NCBI RefSeq assembly: GCF_009687865.1
Contig: NZ_BLAE01000088.1
Location: 1-47,179 of the forward strand
From: Acrocarpospora macrocephala
GTDB lineage: Bacteria > Actinomycetota > Actinomycetes > Streptosporangiales > Streptosporangiaceae
Length of the DNA: 47,179 nucleotides
Direction of reading: 5' to 3'
A program made the position numbers and the translations under genes. Positions 32,991-41,746 of the stretch are shown piece by piece. The notes under the pieces are model-generated. The model was not told the DNA's origin. It searched no databases and worked only from the letters and a program-made list of their open reading frames with translations. The stretch's first letter is position 1. The number at the start of each line of letters is the position of its first letter.

Positions 32991-34093
32991 CGGCCCTGTC
33001 CGAACTCGCGCATGGCGGGGAGCGGACGGTTGGTGAAGTCGAAGAGCGCCTGGTTCTCCCAGCCGTTGCCGGAGGTGGGATCGGCCGGATCCCAGCCGTT
33101 GCCGGGCACGCCGGTCCACGTGGCCTCCCAGTAGAAGACGCCGAGACCCAGATTGTTCGGGACGGCCCGCATGATCTCGGTGATCTTTCGAAGGAAAGCG
33201 GTCTGACCCTCAGGGGTGGCCGGATAGCCGGGATACGGCTCAGCGGACAGGATGATGTTCTCCCAGCCGTCCTTGTCGGCGGTGGTGAACGGGTAGGCGG
33301 TTTCGGCGAGGATCAACGGTTTGCCGTAGCGAACGGCGATGTCATTGAGGTTGGCCTGGAACGCCTCGAACGTGCCGTGCCAGTACGGGTAGTAGGACAG
33401 GCCGATCACGTCGTAGCGGATGCCATTGGCGGCGGCGTTGTCGAACCACCAGCGGTAGAGGCCGTTGTCGCCGCCATTGGCGAGGTGCAGGACAACGCGG
33501 GTGCGGGAGGAGACGGCTTTCACGGCGTCGTAGCCCGCGTTGAGCAGCCCGGCCATGCCCGGCCAGTTGTCATACCGCCCGTCCGGCCAGAGCAGGCCGC
33601 CATTCAGCTCGTTGCCGATCTGCACCAGGTCAGCGGTGGTGCCCTGGCGGCGCAGCCCGTTGAGCACGTCGTAGGTGTGGTCGTACACGGCCTGCTTGAG
33701 CTGGTCGTAGGGCAAAGCCGCCCAAGCGGCGGGTTTGTTCTGCTTGCCCGGATCTGCCCAGCTGTCGGAGTAGTGGAAGTCGACGAACAACTTCAGGCCC
33801 GCGGCTTTCGCGCGCCGGGCGATGGCCAGCACGTGGGCGCGGTCGTTGTAGCCGTCGGCCGGGTTGACCCACACCTTGAGGCGGATGTAGTTGAGCCCGG
33901 CTTTCTCCAGGATGCGCAGGGCGTCGCCGCGGCGGCCGTCGCGGTCGCGGTAGACACCGCCGTACGCCTCGGATTTGGCGAGGCTGGAGACGTCGGCGCC
34001 GCGGATGGGGAGCGGGCGGGGATGGGCGTGCGCGGGGGCGGCCAGGGTGAGGCCGAGTGCGACGCCGGTCAGCGCCGCCAGGAATCGTTTCAT
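32987..34093 (-). CDS. Secreted GH53 endo-beta-1,4-galactanase
   Basis: A 368-aa single-domain arabinogalactan endo-beta-1,4-galactanase. Signal peptide 1-23 (ends A-H-A), then directly the GH53 barrel (I-R-G-A-D-V-S-S-L). Acid/base E162 lies in I-G-N-E-L-N-G-G and nucleophile E264 in I-L-A-E-T-A-Y-P. It is a paralogue of the following gene without the binding module; the pair probably divides soluble and polymer-bound substrate. The start lies 11 nt after the GH42 stop, with GGAGGATC as ribosome binding site. Products should be galactobiose to galactotetraose for the divergent ABC system. Confidence 0.94.
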   Translation of the reverse strand: MKRFLAALTGVALGLTLAAPAHAHPRPLPIRGADVSSLAKSEAYGGVYRDRDGRRGDALRILEKAGLNYIRLKVWVNPADGYNDRAHVLAIARRAKAAGLKLFVDFHYSDSWADPGKQNKPAAWAALPYDQLKQAVYDHTYDVLNGLRRQGTTADLVQIGNELNGGLLWPDGRYDNWPGMAGLLNAGYDAVKAVSSRTRVVLHLANGGDNGLYRWWFDNAAANGIRYDVIGLSYYPYWHGTFEAFQANLNDIAVRYGKPLILAETAYPFTTADKDGWENIILSAEPYPGYPATPEGQTAFLRKITEIMRAVPNNLGLGVFYWEATWTGVPGNGWDPADPTSGNGWENQALFDFTNRPLPAMREFGQGR

Positions 34094-34104
34094 TGATCCT
34101 CCGG

Positions 34105-36075
34105 TCAGGAGAGGCGGACGACGGTGACCGCGCCTGCGGGCACCTCGCCGTTGAACGGCGTTCGCGCGAGTACGTCGGTTCCGGTGACACCGGGGACGCT
34201 CGCCGCGACGTCAGCGTGGTTGATCAGGAAGACATGGCGGCCACGCTGGACGTATTCGAGGGTGTCGGGGAGGTCGTGGGGGCGGGAGACGGCAGCCCGG
34301 TCGAGGATCGGGGTGAGCAGGTCGCGGAGGCCGTCGAGGGGGGCGGTGGCGAGGTACCAGGCGGTGCCCGCGCCGAGTTCGTTGACGGTGGCGGCGGGGT
34401 GGCCCGCGTCGGGGCCGGTGGTGAACGTCTGGACGGAGCGGGCCCCGGTCAGGCGGACCCGCTCCGACCAGACGCGTGCGGTGGCCCCGCCGGAGAGGGT
34501 GACGGTCTCGTGCTCGCGGAGCGGGTGGAACTCCTCGATGGACAGGCCGAGCAGGTCGCGCAGCACGCCGGGGTGGGCGCCCGGATGCACGGTGTCGTGC
34601 TCGTTGACGATGCCGGAAAAATACGACACGACGAGGTTCCCGCCGGACTCCACGTAGCGCTGCAGGTTCTTGGCGGAGGCCTCGGTGAGCAGGTACGAGG
34701 ACGGCGCAACCACCACCCGATATCCCGAAATATCGGCGGAAGGGTGGACGAAGTCGGTGGTGACGTGGGTGCGCCACAGCGTTTCGTAGAAAGCGCTGAT
34801 TCTGTCCAGGAAGGCGAGGTCGCCGGACGGGCGCCACTCCAGTTCGAGCGCCCAGTAGGACTCCCAGTCCCACACGATCGCCACCTCGGCGGCGACCCTA
34901 CTGCCCCGGACCTCGGCGAGTTCCCGCAGGTCGGAGCCGAGCGCGACGACGTCACGCCAGATCTGGGAGTCGGTGCCCGCGTGCGGGACCATCGCCGAGT
35001 GGAACTTCTCGGCGCCGAACCTGGACGCCCGCCACTGGAAGAACATGACGGCGTCGGAGCCCCTGGCGACGTGGGCGAGGCTGTTGCGCCGCATCTCCCC
35101 CGGGCGTTTGGCGATGCCGCGCGGCTGCCAGCTGACGGCCCCGGTCGAATGCTCCATGATCATCCAAGGCCCGCCGCCGGCCAGGGAACGGCTCAGATCG
35201 GCTGACATCGCCAGGTGGATGTGGTTGTCGCGCCGCTCGCCGTCCAGGTAGTGGTCGTTGGCGATCACGTCCAGCTCGGGCGCCCACCGCCACAGATCCA
35301 TGGACTTGCAGTTCACGGTTCCGGCGAAGTTGGTGGTGACCGGTTTTCTGGTGCCGCGCAGCAGGTCGCGCTGCAGGCGGTAGTGCGCCAGATGGGCGTC
35401 GTTGGAGAAACGCGCGTAATCGAGGCGTTGGGCGGGGTTGACCACGGTGTGGCTCCAGCGGGGGGCGTCGATCTCGTCCCAGTCGCCGTACCGCTGGCCC
35501 CAGAAGGGGGTGCCCCAGGCGTCGTTGAGGGCGTCGAGGCTTTCATGCGCGAGGCGCAGCCAGTCCCGCCAGGCGGTGACGCTGGCCGCGCAGTAACACT
35601 CGCCGAGCGGCGCGCCGTACTCGTTGTGCACGTGCCACATCACGACCGCCGGGTGGTCTCCGTACCGGTCGGCGAGGCGGGTGACCAGTGCGGACGTGGC
35701 CGCGAGGAAGGCGGGATGGCTGGAGCAGGCGCTCTCCCTGCTGCCGAGCCCGATCCGGACCCCCTCCCGCGTCACCGGCACCGAATCCGGATATTTCCGG
35801 GAAAACCACGGCGGTGGGGTGGCGGTTGGTGTGCCCAGGTCGACCGCGATGCCCGCCGCGTGCAGCCGATCGATGATCTCGTCGAGCCAGCCGAACTCAT
35901 ACCGCCCCTCGGCGGGTTCCAGCAGGACCCACGCGAAGATTCCCAGGCTGACCAGGGTCACCCCGGCCTCGCGCATCAGGCGGACATCCTCCTCCTGAAC
36001 CTCGCGCGGCCACTGCTCGGGGTAGTAGTCGCCGCCGTACGCGATGCCCTCCGGCAGAGCGGGATATCCAGGCAC
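34105..36075 (-). CDS. GH42 beta-galactosidase (galactan locus)
   Basis: A 656-aa cytoplasmic enzyme. The GH42 barrel opens with G-G-D-Y-Y-P-E-Q-W (14-22). Acid/base E152 is in H-V-H-N-E-Y-G and nucleophile E308 in M-I-M-E-H-S. Cysteines C160 and C162 near the active-site entrance (G-E-C-Y-C) recall the metal cluster of many GH42 proteins. A beta-galactosidase trimerisation domain and a small C-terminal domain follow. It should split galactooligosaccharides imported by the divergent operon. GTG 36075 follows GGGGGG. It is the first gene of the GH42-GH53-GH53 operon; a LacI palindrome lies 25 nt upstream. Confidence 0.94.
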   Translation of the reverse strand: MPGYPALPEGIAYGGDYYPEQWPREVQEEDVRLMREAGVTLVSLGIFAWVLLEPAEGRYEFGWLDEIIDRLHAAGIAVDLGTPTATPPPWFSRKYPDSVPVTREGVRIGLGSRESACSSHPAFLAATSALVTRLADRYGDHPAVVMWHVHNEYGAPLGECYCAASVTAWRDWLRLAHESLDALNDAWGTPFWGQRYGDWDEIDAPRWSHTVVNPAQRLDYARFSNDAHLAHYRLQRDLLRGTRKPVTTNFAGTVNCKSMDLWRWAPELDVIANDHYLDGERRDNHIHLAMSADLSRSLAGGGPWMIMEHSTGAVSWQPRGIAKRPGEMRRNSLAHVARGSDAVMFFQWRASRFGAEKFHSAMVPHAGTDSQIWRDVVALGSDLRELAEVRGSRVAAEVAIVWDWESYWALELEWRPSGDLAFLDRISAFYETLWRTHVTTDFVHPSADISGYRVVVAPSSYLLTEASAKNLQRYVESGGNLVVSYFSGIVNEHDTVHPGAHPGVLRDLLGLSIEEFHPLREHETVTLSGGATARVWSERVRLTGARSVQTFTTGPDAGHPAATVNELGAGTAWYLATAPLDGLRDLLTPILDRAAVSRPHDLPDTLEYVQRGRHVFLINHADVAASVPGVTGTDVLARTPFNGEVPAGAVTVVRLS

Positions 36076-36099
36076 AAGCCCCCCAAGCGTGAATCATTT

Positions 36100-36115
36100 C
36101 TGTGAACGTGCACAG
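36100..36115. promoter_or_regulatory. LacI-type operator for GH42-GH53 operon
   Basis: CTGTGAACGTGCACAG, a palindrome with one mismatched pair and the CG centre typical of LacI-family sites. It lies just upstream of the GH42 start on the minus strand. Its centre is 102 bp from that of the second operator, about ten helical turns, so looping by one repressor tetramer or two dimers is possible. Confidence 0.85.
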
Positions 36116-36201
36116 TAATGCACGACCCCCAGAAGACTCCAGATCCCGCGAGTTAACGAGAACGTAACGGGCATTGACAGCCAGATGGGACCCCTCGCAC
36201 T

Positions 36202-36217
36202 CTGTGAACGTTCACAG
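36202..36217. promoter_or_regulatory. LacI-type operator for ABC-lacI operon
   Basis: CTGTGAACGTTCACAG, a perfect 16-bp palindrome, 20 nt upstream of the binding-protein ATG. A TTGACA at 36174-36179 followed, 18 nt later, by CACTCT is a plausible promoter whose -10 region abuts this operator, so binding would block it. The regulator is probably the LacI protein encoded at the end of this operon. Confidence 0.88.
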
Positions 36218-36237
36218 ACTTCCCAGCGGAGGCACCT

Positions 36238-37539
36238 ATGCGTACCAAACGCCTGGCCATAGCTCTCGCCACGATGCTGGCCGCCGGATGCGGCGGCGCG
36301 GCGGAGACACCCGCGGCGGCGCCCGCCACGTCGGCCCCCGCAGGCCCGGTATCCCTCACCTACTGGACCTGGGCCCCCAACATGGACAAGATCGCCGAAG
36401 TCTGGAACCAGGCGAATCCGGACATCAAGGTCACCGTCAGCAAGCAGGCGGGCGGCGACGACGCGGCCGCCAAGTTCCTCACCGCCGCCAAGGCCGGCAA
36501 CGCCCCCGACCTGGTGCAGGCCGAATACCAGCACCTGCCGTCGTTCATCGCCGCCGACGCGGTCGCCGACATCGCTGCCGAGGCCGCCGCCGTCAAGCCC
36601 GAGTTCAGCGCGGGCCTCTGGGGCCTGGTCACCCTCGGCACCGAGAGCGTCTACGCGATCCCGCAGGACAGCGGCCCGATGATGCTCTACTACCGCAAGG
36701 ACCTCTTCGAGAAGTACGGCATCGGCGTCCCGAAGACCTGGGACGAATACGCCGAAGCCGCCAGGACCGTCCACAAGGCCGACCCGAAGGTCTACCTGGG
36801 CAGCTTCTCCAGCAAGGATCCCGGCTGGTTCGCCGGGCTCGCCCAGCAGGCGGGCGCGCAGTGGTGGTCGATCTCCGGGGACGCGTGGAAGGTCGGCATC
36901 AACGACGCCGCCACCACGAAGGTCGCCGACTTCTGGGGCGGCCTGGTCCAGGAGGGCGTGATCGACGACATGCCGTACTTCACCCCGGAGTGGAACAAGG
37001 CGCTCAACGACGGCACCCAGCTGAGCTGGCCGTCGGCCGTCTGGGGGCCCGGCGTGCTGGAGAGCAACGCGCCCAAGGGTAAGGGCAAGTGGGGCATCGC
37101 GCCGCTGCCGCAGTGGAACGCCGGGGAGAACTTCAGCGGCTTCTGGGGCGGCTCGTCGACCGCGGTGTCGGCGGGGTCCAAGAACCGGGCTGCCGCGGTC
37201 AAGTTCGCGACCTGGCTGAACACCGATCCGCAGGGGATCGATCTGCTGGTCAAGGAGGCGTTCGTGTATCCGGCCTCCGGCAAGGGGCAGGCGGCGCTGG
37301 GCGCTCCTCCGGCGTACTTCGCGGAGAGCCAGCCGGACTTCTGGCAGCAGGCCGCGACCATCGGCACGTCGGCGCGCGGGTTCACCTTCGGGCCGAATGT
37401 GGGCGTCACGTACAACGCGTACAAGGATGCCTTCGACAAGGCGTTGCAGGACAAGTCCCCGTTCAGCGCCTCGGTCGGGACCATGCAGGACACGACCGTG
37501 GCGGACATGCAGAAGTCCGGCTTCACGCTGGCGCAGTAG
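36238..37539 (+). CDS. Sugar-binding lipoprotein (galactooligosaccharide uptake)
   Basis: A 433-aa CUT1 solute-binding protein. The signal peptide ends in the lipobox L-A-A-G-C. After an Ala/Pro linker the mature fold starts with V-S-L-T-Y-W-T-W-A-P. The ligand cleft is rich in Trp (G-A-Q-W-W-S-I-S-G; F-W-G-G-S-S-T). ATG 36238 is preceded by GGAGG. It is divergent from the galactanase/GH42 operon and shares its LacI operators, so the ligand is very likely beta-1,4-galactooligosaccharides. The next gene starts directly after the stop. The layout resembles ganS of Bacillus, though order and sequence are not close enough to use that name. Confidence 0.93.
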   Translation: MRTKRLAIALATMLAAGCGGAAETPAAAPATSAPAGPVSLTYWTWAPNMDKIAEVWNQANPDIKVTVSKQAGGDDAAAKFLTAAKAGNAPDLVQAEYQHLPSFIAADAVADIAAEAAAVKPEFSAGLWGLVTLGTESVYAIPQDSGPMMLYYRKDLFEKYGIGVPKTWDEYAEAARTVHKADPKVYLGSFSSKDPGWFAGLAQQAGAQWWSISGDAWKVGINDAATTKVADFWGGLVQEGVIDDMPYFTPEWNKALNDGTQLSWPSAVWGPGVLESNAPKGKGKWGIAPLPQWNAGENFSGFWGGSSTAVSAGSKNRAAAVKFATWLNTDPQGIDLLVKEAFVYPASGKGQAALGAPPAYFAESQPDFWQQAATIGTSARGFTFGPNVGVTYNAYKDAFDKALQDKSPFSASVGTMQDTTVADMQKSGFTLAQ

Positions 37540-38430
37540 ATGCACCGGAGACACGGCGGCGCTCGCCTGAGCGCCGCCCCCTACCTGTTCCTGGCTCCGG
37601 CGATCGTGCTGTTCATCCTGTTCCTCGCGGTGCCGATCGGCTACACCGTGCATCTGGCGCTGCGGCGGACCCGGGTGTCCGGGCTCGGCCTGGGCAAGGG
37701 GTCGCGGCGGGAGGTGTTCGTCGGGCTCGACAACCTGCGCGCGGCGGTCACGGACGACGAGCTCTGGGCCGGCTGGCTGCGGGTGCTCGGCTACGGCACG
37801 CTCGTGCTGGTCGTCATGCTCGGGCTGGCCCTGCTGTTCGCGCTGCTGCTGGATTCGGCGCATGTGCGGCTGGCGCGGTTCTCCCGGATCGCGATCTTCC
37901 TGCCGTACGCGGTGCCGGGCGTGGTGGCGTCCTTGTTGTGGGGGTTCCTCTACCTGCCGAGCCTGACGCCGATCGGGGGGATCGATTTCCTGAGCGCTTC
38001 GGCGGTGACGTACTCGATGGCGAACGTGGCCGTCTGGGGTGGGACCGGATTCAACATGCTCGTGCTCTACACCAACCTGCGGGCCATCCCGCGCAGCTAC
38101 TACGAGGCGGCGCGCATGGACGGCGCGTCCGAGCTGGCCATCGCGCTCCGGGTGAAGATCCCGATCCTGGTTCCGGCGATCATCCTGACCACGGTGTTCT
38201 CCATCATCGCCACCATTCAGGTGTTCACCGAGCCGACCACGCTGCGGCCGCTGACCAACACGATCAGCTCGACCTGGAGCCCGTTGATGAAGGTGTATCG
38301 GGACGCGTTCGTGACCGGTGACCTGTATTCGGCGGCGGCGACGTCGCTGGTGATCGCGGCGGTGTCGCTGGTGTTGTCGTTCGGGTTCCTGCGGGTGGTG
38401 CGCGGGCGCGCGTTCGGGGAGGGCCGGTGA
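37540..38430 (+). CDS. Sugar ABC transporter permease (MalF type)
   Basis: A 296-aa CUT1 permease with six membrane helices and the EAA loop Y-Y-E-A-A-R-M-D-G-A-S-E-L. The ATG at 37540 follows the stop of the binding-protein gene without a gap, so translation is coupled. Basic N-terminus R-R-H-G-G-A-R-L. It forms the transmembrane pore with the next gene product. As in the first operon, no ATPase is encoded here. Confidence 0.93.
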   Translation: MHRRHGGARLSAAPYLFLAPAIVLFILFLAVPIGYTVHLALRRTRVSGLGLGKGSRREVFVGLDNLRAAVTDDELWAGWLRVLGYGTLVLVVMLGLALLFALLLDSAHVRLARFSRIAIFLPYAVPGVVASLLWGFLYLPSLTPIGGIDFLSASAVTYSMANVAVWGGTGFNMLVLYTNLRAIPRSYYEAARMDGASELAIALRVKIPILVPAIILTTVFSIIATIQVFTEPTTLRPLTNTISSTWSPLMKVYRDAFVTGDLYSAAATSLVIAAVSLVLSFGFLRVVRGRAFGEGR

Positions 38431-39263
38431 ACCGGCGGCCGGTGGGGGCGCTGCCCACGGGGTTGCTGGTGCTGGGGGCGATCTACTGCCTGCTGCCGGT
38501 GAGCTGGGTGCTGATCTCGGCGAGCAAGTCTCCCGGTGAGCTGTTCACGCTGGGGACGCTGACGCCGGGGAGCGGGCTGCTGGAGAACGTGCGGGAGCTC
38601 AACGCGTACCGGGATGGGGTGTTCTGGCGGTGGATGCTGAACAGCGTCGTGTACGCCGGAGGCGGCGCGTTGCTGTCCACGCTGGTGTCGGCGGTGTCCG
38701 GCTTCGCCCTGGCGAAATATCGGTTTCCGGGGCGGAATCTCATCTTCAATGTGCTGATCGGCGGGATCCTGGTGCCGTCGGTGGTGCTGGCGGTGCCGCA
38801 GTACCTGCTCTTCTCCAAGATCGGGATGGCGGACACCTACTGGGCGGTCCTGCTGCCGCAGATCCTGCATCCCTACAGCATCTATCTGGCCCGGGTGTAC
38901 GCGAGCGCGGCCGTGCCCGACTCGCTGCTGGAGGCCGGGCGGATCGACGGCGCCTCGGAGCGGCGGCTGCTCGGGCGGGTCGCGCTGCCGCTGATGGTGC
39001 CCGGCATGGTGACGATCTTCCTGTTCCAGTTCGTGGCGATCTGGAATAACTTCCTGCTGCCGTTCCTCATGCTGGGCGACGACGGCAAGTTCCCGCTGAC
39101 CGTCGGGCTCTACTCGCTGCTCGCCGCCGGGGCCAACCAGCCCTCGCTGTACAACCTGATCATCACCGGCGCGCTGTTGTCGATCATTCCGTTGATCGCG
39201 CTGTTCCTGACCATGCAGCGCTACTGGCGTACGGACCTGTCCGGCGGAGCCCTCAAGGGCTAG
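38427..39263 (+). CDS. Sugar ABC transporter permease (MalG type)
   Basis: A 278-aa CUT1 permease. The EAA loop is L-E-A-G-R-I-D-G-A-S-E-R, with Gly instead of the third-position Ala. Six hydrophobic segments are visible. GTG 38427 overlaps the previous stop (GTGA), and its own TAG is followed 14 nt later by the lacI start. Together with the MalF-type partner and the lipoprotein it imports the products of the two secreted galactanases. Confidence 0.93.
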   Translation: MNRRPVGALPTGLLVLGAIYCLLPVSWVLISASKSPGELFTLGTLTPGSGLLENVRELNAYRDGVFWRWMLNSVVYAGGGALLSTLVSAVSGFALAKYRFPGRNLIFNVLIGGILVPSVVLAVPQYLLFSKIGMADTYWAVLLPQILHPYSIYLARVYASAAVPDSLLEAGRIDGASERRLLGRVALPLMVPGMVTIFLFQFVAIWNNFLLPFLMLGDDGKFPLTVGLYSLLAAGANQPSLYNLIITGALLSIIPLIALFLTMQRYWRTDLSGGALKG

Positions 39264-39277
39264 TGGAGAATGCCAGT

Positions 39278-40276
39278 GTGAAGAGGCCGACAATCCACGA
39301 CGTCGCGGCGGCGGCGGGCGTCTCGCGGGGGACGGTCTCGCGCGTGCTCAACGGGGACCGCTACGTGAGCACCGCCGCCCGCCTGGCGACCGAGCGCGCG
39401 ATCGCCGAGACCGGGTATGTGGTGAACCTCAACGCCCGCAACCTGGTGACCCAGCGGTCGGGCTCGGTGGTGATGGTGCTCTCCGAGCCGCACGAGAAGA
39501 TCTTCGAAGACCCGAATGACAGCACCGCGATCCGGACCGCGATCCGGCGGCTCGCCGAGCGCGACCTGTCCCTGGTGATGATGATCGCCGGCGACGCCGG
39601 GGACCGGGAGCGGGTGCTGCGGTATGTGAAGGGCGGCCACGCGGACGGCGTGCTGCTCATGTCCACGCACGCGGGAGATCCGCTGGTGGACGCGCTGGAC
39701 GGGGCGCGCATCCCGGCCGTGTCGTTCGGGGCCGTGATCGGGCGGGAGAACGTGATCCCGTACGCGGCGTGCGACGAGCGCGGCGGCGCCCAGCAGATGA
39801 CGCGCTACCTCGTCGAGCAGGGCCGGAAGAAGATCGCGATGATCACCGGGCCGATGGACACGCCCGGGGGGATCCAGCGGCTGGAGGGGTTCGCGGACGT
39901 GCTCGGGCGCAAGGCGTCCAAGAAGCTCATCGAGCACGGCGACTGGACCCGGCTGAGCGGGGAGAGCGCGATGGCACGCCTGTTGGAGCGCTCCCCTGAT
40001 CTCGACGCGGTTTTCGCGGCCTCGGATGTGATGGCGTCCGGAGCGCTGTCGACGCTCCGGGCGGCGGGGCGGCGCGTGCCGGACGATGTGGCGCTGGGCG
40101 GTTTCGACGACTCCGCGGTGGCGATGTCCACCCATCCGGCGCTGACCACGATCCGCCAGCCGCTGGCGGAGATCGCCGAAGAGACGGTGCGGATCCTGCT
40201 GGACCTGATCGACGGCGCGGAGCATGTGCCGTCAGTGACCGTTCCCACCCGGCTGATCGTCCGCGATTCCGCTTAG
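39278..40276 (+). CDS. LacI-family repressor of the galactan locus
   Basis: A 332-aa LacI/GalR regulator. The N-terminal HTH (T-I-H-D-V-A-A-A-A-G-V-S-R-G-T-V-S-R-V-L-N-G) is followed by a periplasmic-binding-like effector domain (G-G-F-D-D-S-A-V-A near the end, conserved in the family). GTG 39278 is preferred over GTG 39263 because GGAG sits 9 nt upstream and the HTH begins at residue 2. It is the last gene of the ABC operon and very likely binds the palindromes at 36100 and 36202, repressing both arms until galactose or a galactooligosaccharide binds. The last 45 bp overlap the convergent membrane-protein gene. Confidence 0.93.
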   Translation: MKRPTIHDVAAAAGVSRGTVSRVLNGDRYVSTAARLATERAIAETGYVVNLNARNLVTQRSGSVVMVLSEPHEKIFEDPNDSTAIRTAIRRLAERDLSLVMMIAGDAGDRERVLRYVKGGHADGVLLMSTHAGDPLVDALDGARIPAVSFGAVIGRENVIPYAACDERGGAQQMTRYLVEQGRKKIAMITGPMDTPGGIQRLEGFADVLGRKASKKLIEHGDWTRLSGESAMARLLERSPDLDAVFAASDVMASGALSTLRAAGRRVPDDVALGGFDDSAVAMSTHPALTTIRQPLAEIAEETVRILLDLIDGAEHVPSVTVPTRLIVRDSA

Positions 40277-41365
40277 TCTCCTGCCACGACGCGATGTGCC
40301 GCCGAAGGCTCCGATCAGCAGGCCGAGCAGGGGCCCGGCGATCAGACCCGCTTCGTATTTCGCCGCGGTGTCGCTCACGCTCATCTGGACCTCGAACAGC
40401 GTGCCATGGGGAACATTGGGGCTGGGGTTGGCCCAGATGAGATCGACCTGGCGGGGCAGCATCAGCATCGTGGTGATCGTCAGGATGGCGACGACCAGCG
40501 CGGCGGCGGTGCCCGCGCAGAGTCCGGCGAGGGTGCCGCGCCTGGCCGCGGCGGTGAAGGTAGCCGAGCCTCGCGTGGATCGGGTGGCGAGCGGTCCGGC
40601 GGCCAGGACCAGCCCCAGGGGCAGCAGGATCAGCACCGCGAGGTAGGCGGCGGACGGCCAGCCGGGGCTCGGACGCAGGAGGTTGCCCAACGGCATGAGC
40701 GCGTAGACGACCAGGGCGGCGACGACGCCGAGACCCGATCCGGCGGCGAGGGTGGCGGGGTCGGCGGCGAAGCGCCGCGAGGTCACCGCCAGGATCACCA
40801 GGGCGTAGCCACCGATCAGAGCCAGGATGACGATCGCGCCGATCACCGCCCCGCTGCGCATCTCGGCGTCGTGGTTGGCCTGATCGAAGGCCACCATGTG
40901 GTCGAACCTGCTGCCCGCGAACCGGGACAGGCCGACGATGACGCCGAGCAACGCGTACATGGCCAGGTATCCGCCGGTACGGACCGCCCGCGCGGCACGA
41001 TTATCGGCGACCGGGCCGAGGAACCGCCGCGACGCCCAGGGCAGCACGGCGAGCAGCGCCACCACCGCGATCGTGCCGGCCCGGTTCATCGGGGCCGCCA
41101 CGTTCTCGGTGCCGGGATGCCAGTCGAGCCACACCAGTGCCGCTCCTGCCCCGACAGCCGCCGCGGTGTGAACGATTCTGCGGATCACTTCGGCCTCCCT
41201 GGCCACCAGCCACAATCCCCCGGCCAGCCACCGCAACCTGGCCCACCGGCCCGGCACCTCGCCGGCTTCGGCCCAGACGGCCGCACCCCAGTCCTGCCGT
41301 TGCGGCGGCAGCAGCCGGATCGCCCAGCTCAGTAACCCCGCGACGAGGCGAATCGTCCGGTCCAT
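40232..41365 (-). CDS. Integral membrane protein controlled by PadR, unknown function
   Basis: A 377-aa protein with several hydrophobic helices. An N-terminal soluble segment (L-L-P-P-Q-R-Q-D-W-G-A-A-V-W-A-E-A) resembles the start of actinomycete membrane proteins encoded after PadR regulators. ATG 41365 overlaps the PadR stop by one base (TGATG), so the two form one operon. No transporter or enzyme motif was recognised. The 3' end overlaps the convergent LacI gene by 45 bp, with no terminator between. Confidence 0.8.
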   Translation of the reverse strand: MDRTIRLVAGLLSWAIRLLPPQRQDWGAAVWAEAGEVPGRWARLRWLAGGLWLVAREAEVIRRIVHTAAAVGAGAALVWLDWHPGTENVAAPMNRAGTIAVVALLAVLPWASRRFLGPVADNRAARAVRTGGYLAMYALLGVIVGLSRFAGSRFDHMVAFDQANHDAEMRSGAVIGAIVILALIGGYALVILAVTSRRFAADPATLAAGSGLGVVAALVVYALMPLGNLLRPSPGWPSAAYLAVLILLPLGLVLAAGPLATRSTRGSATFTAAARRGTLAGLCAGTAAALVVAILTITTMLMLPRQVDLIWANPSPNVPHGTLFEVQMSVSDTAAKYEAGLIAGPLLGLLIGAFGGTSRRGRRLSGIADDQPGGNGH

Positions 41366-41688
41366 CAGGTTCCTTCCACGCCGAGGAGGCGATTTCCGGT
41401 CGCTCGCGCGGGACGGGAGGCGGCCTCCAGCGCCGCTCGCGCGGCCGTGACCCCCTCGGGGGTGAGCCGATACAGATGCCGCCTCGGCCGCCCGACCGGC
41501 TGCTCGTCCTCCCACCGGGCTTCCAGCAGCCCACGGTCGGCCAGCCGGATCAGAATCGGATAGAGCGTGCCCGACTTCAGCCCGGTCTCCTTGGCCAGGT
41601 CATACCCATGCCGCCACTCCACCGGCACCTCACCCAACACCGCCATCACCGACAACGTCTGCACCGAAGGATTCGTCTTCCTCACCAC
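41365..41688 (-). CDS. PadR-family transcriptional regulator
   Basis: A 107-aa winged-helix repressor. S-G-T-L-Y-P-I-L-I-R-L-A-D-R-G-L-L-E is the recognition helix and wing of PadR proteins, followed by R-R-H-L-Y-R-L-T-P-E-G. GTG 41688 is the first start; a second GTG follows directly. Almost no 5' leader is likely, because the probable promoter and the 12-bp dyad at 41700-41711 lie directly upstream. It probably represses its own operon with the membrane protein. The inducer is unknown. Confidence 0.9.
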   Translation of the reverse strand: MVRKTNPSVQTLSVMAVLGEVPVEWRHGYDLAKETGLKSGTLYPILIRLADRGLLEARWEDEQPVGRPRRHLYRLTPEGVTAARAALEAASRPARATGNRLLGVEGT

Positions 41689-41699
41689 ACTGTAAAACT

Positions 41700-41711
41700 C
41701 TATCTAGGTAG
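41700..41711. promoter_or_regulatory. Possible PadR operator
   Basis: CTATCTAGGTAG is an almost perfect 12-bp dyad (one mismatched pair), 11 nt upstream of the PadR start and overlapping the likely -10 region (TAGAGT on the minus strand at about 41697-41702). Position and symmetry fit an autoregulatory site. Confidence 0.4.
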
Positions 41712-41746
41712 ACCCAATCGGTCGAGAGCAATCTCCAACTCCCGCC

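Noticed and set aside
36094-37863. 589-residue open frame on the minus strand
   Set aside because: Antisense to the binding-protein and permease genes, which have lipobox, EAA loop and ribosome binding sites. The product is low complexity.
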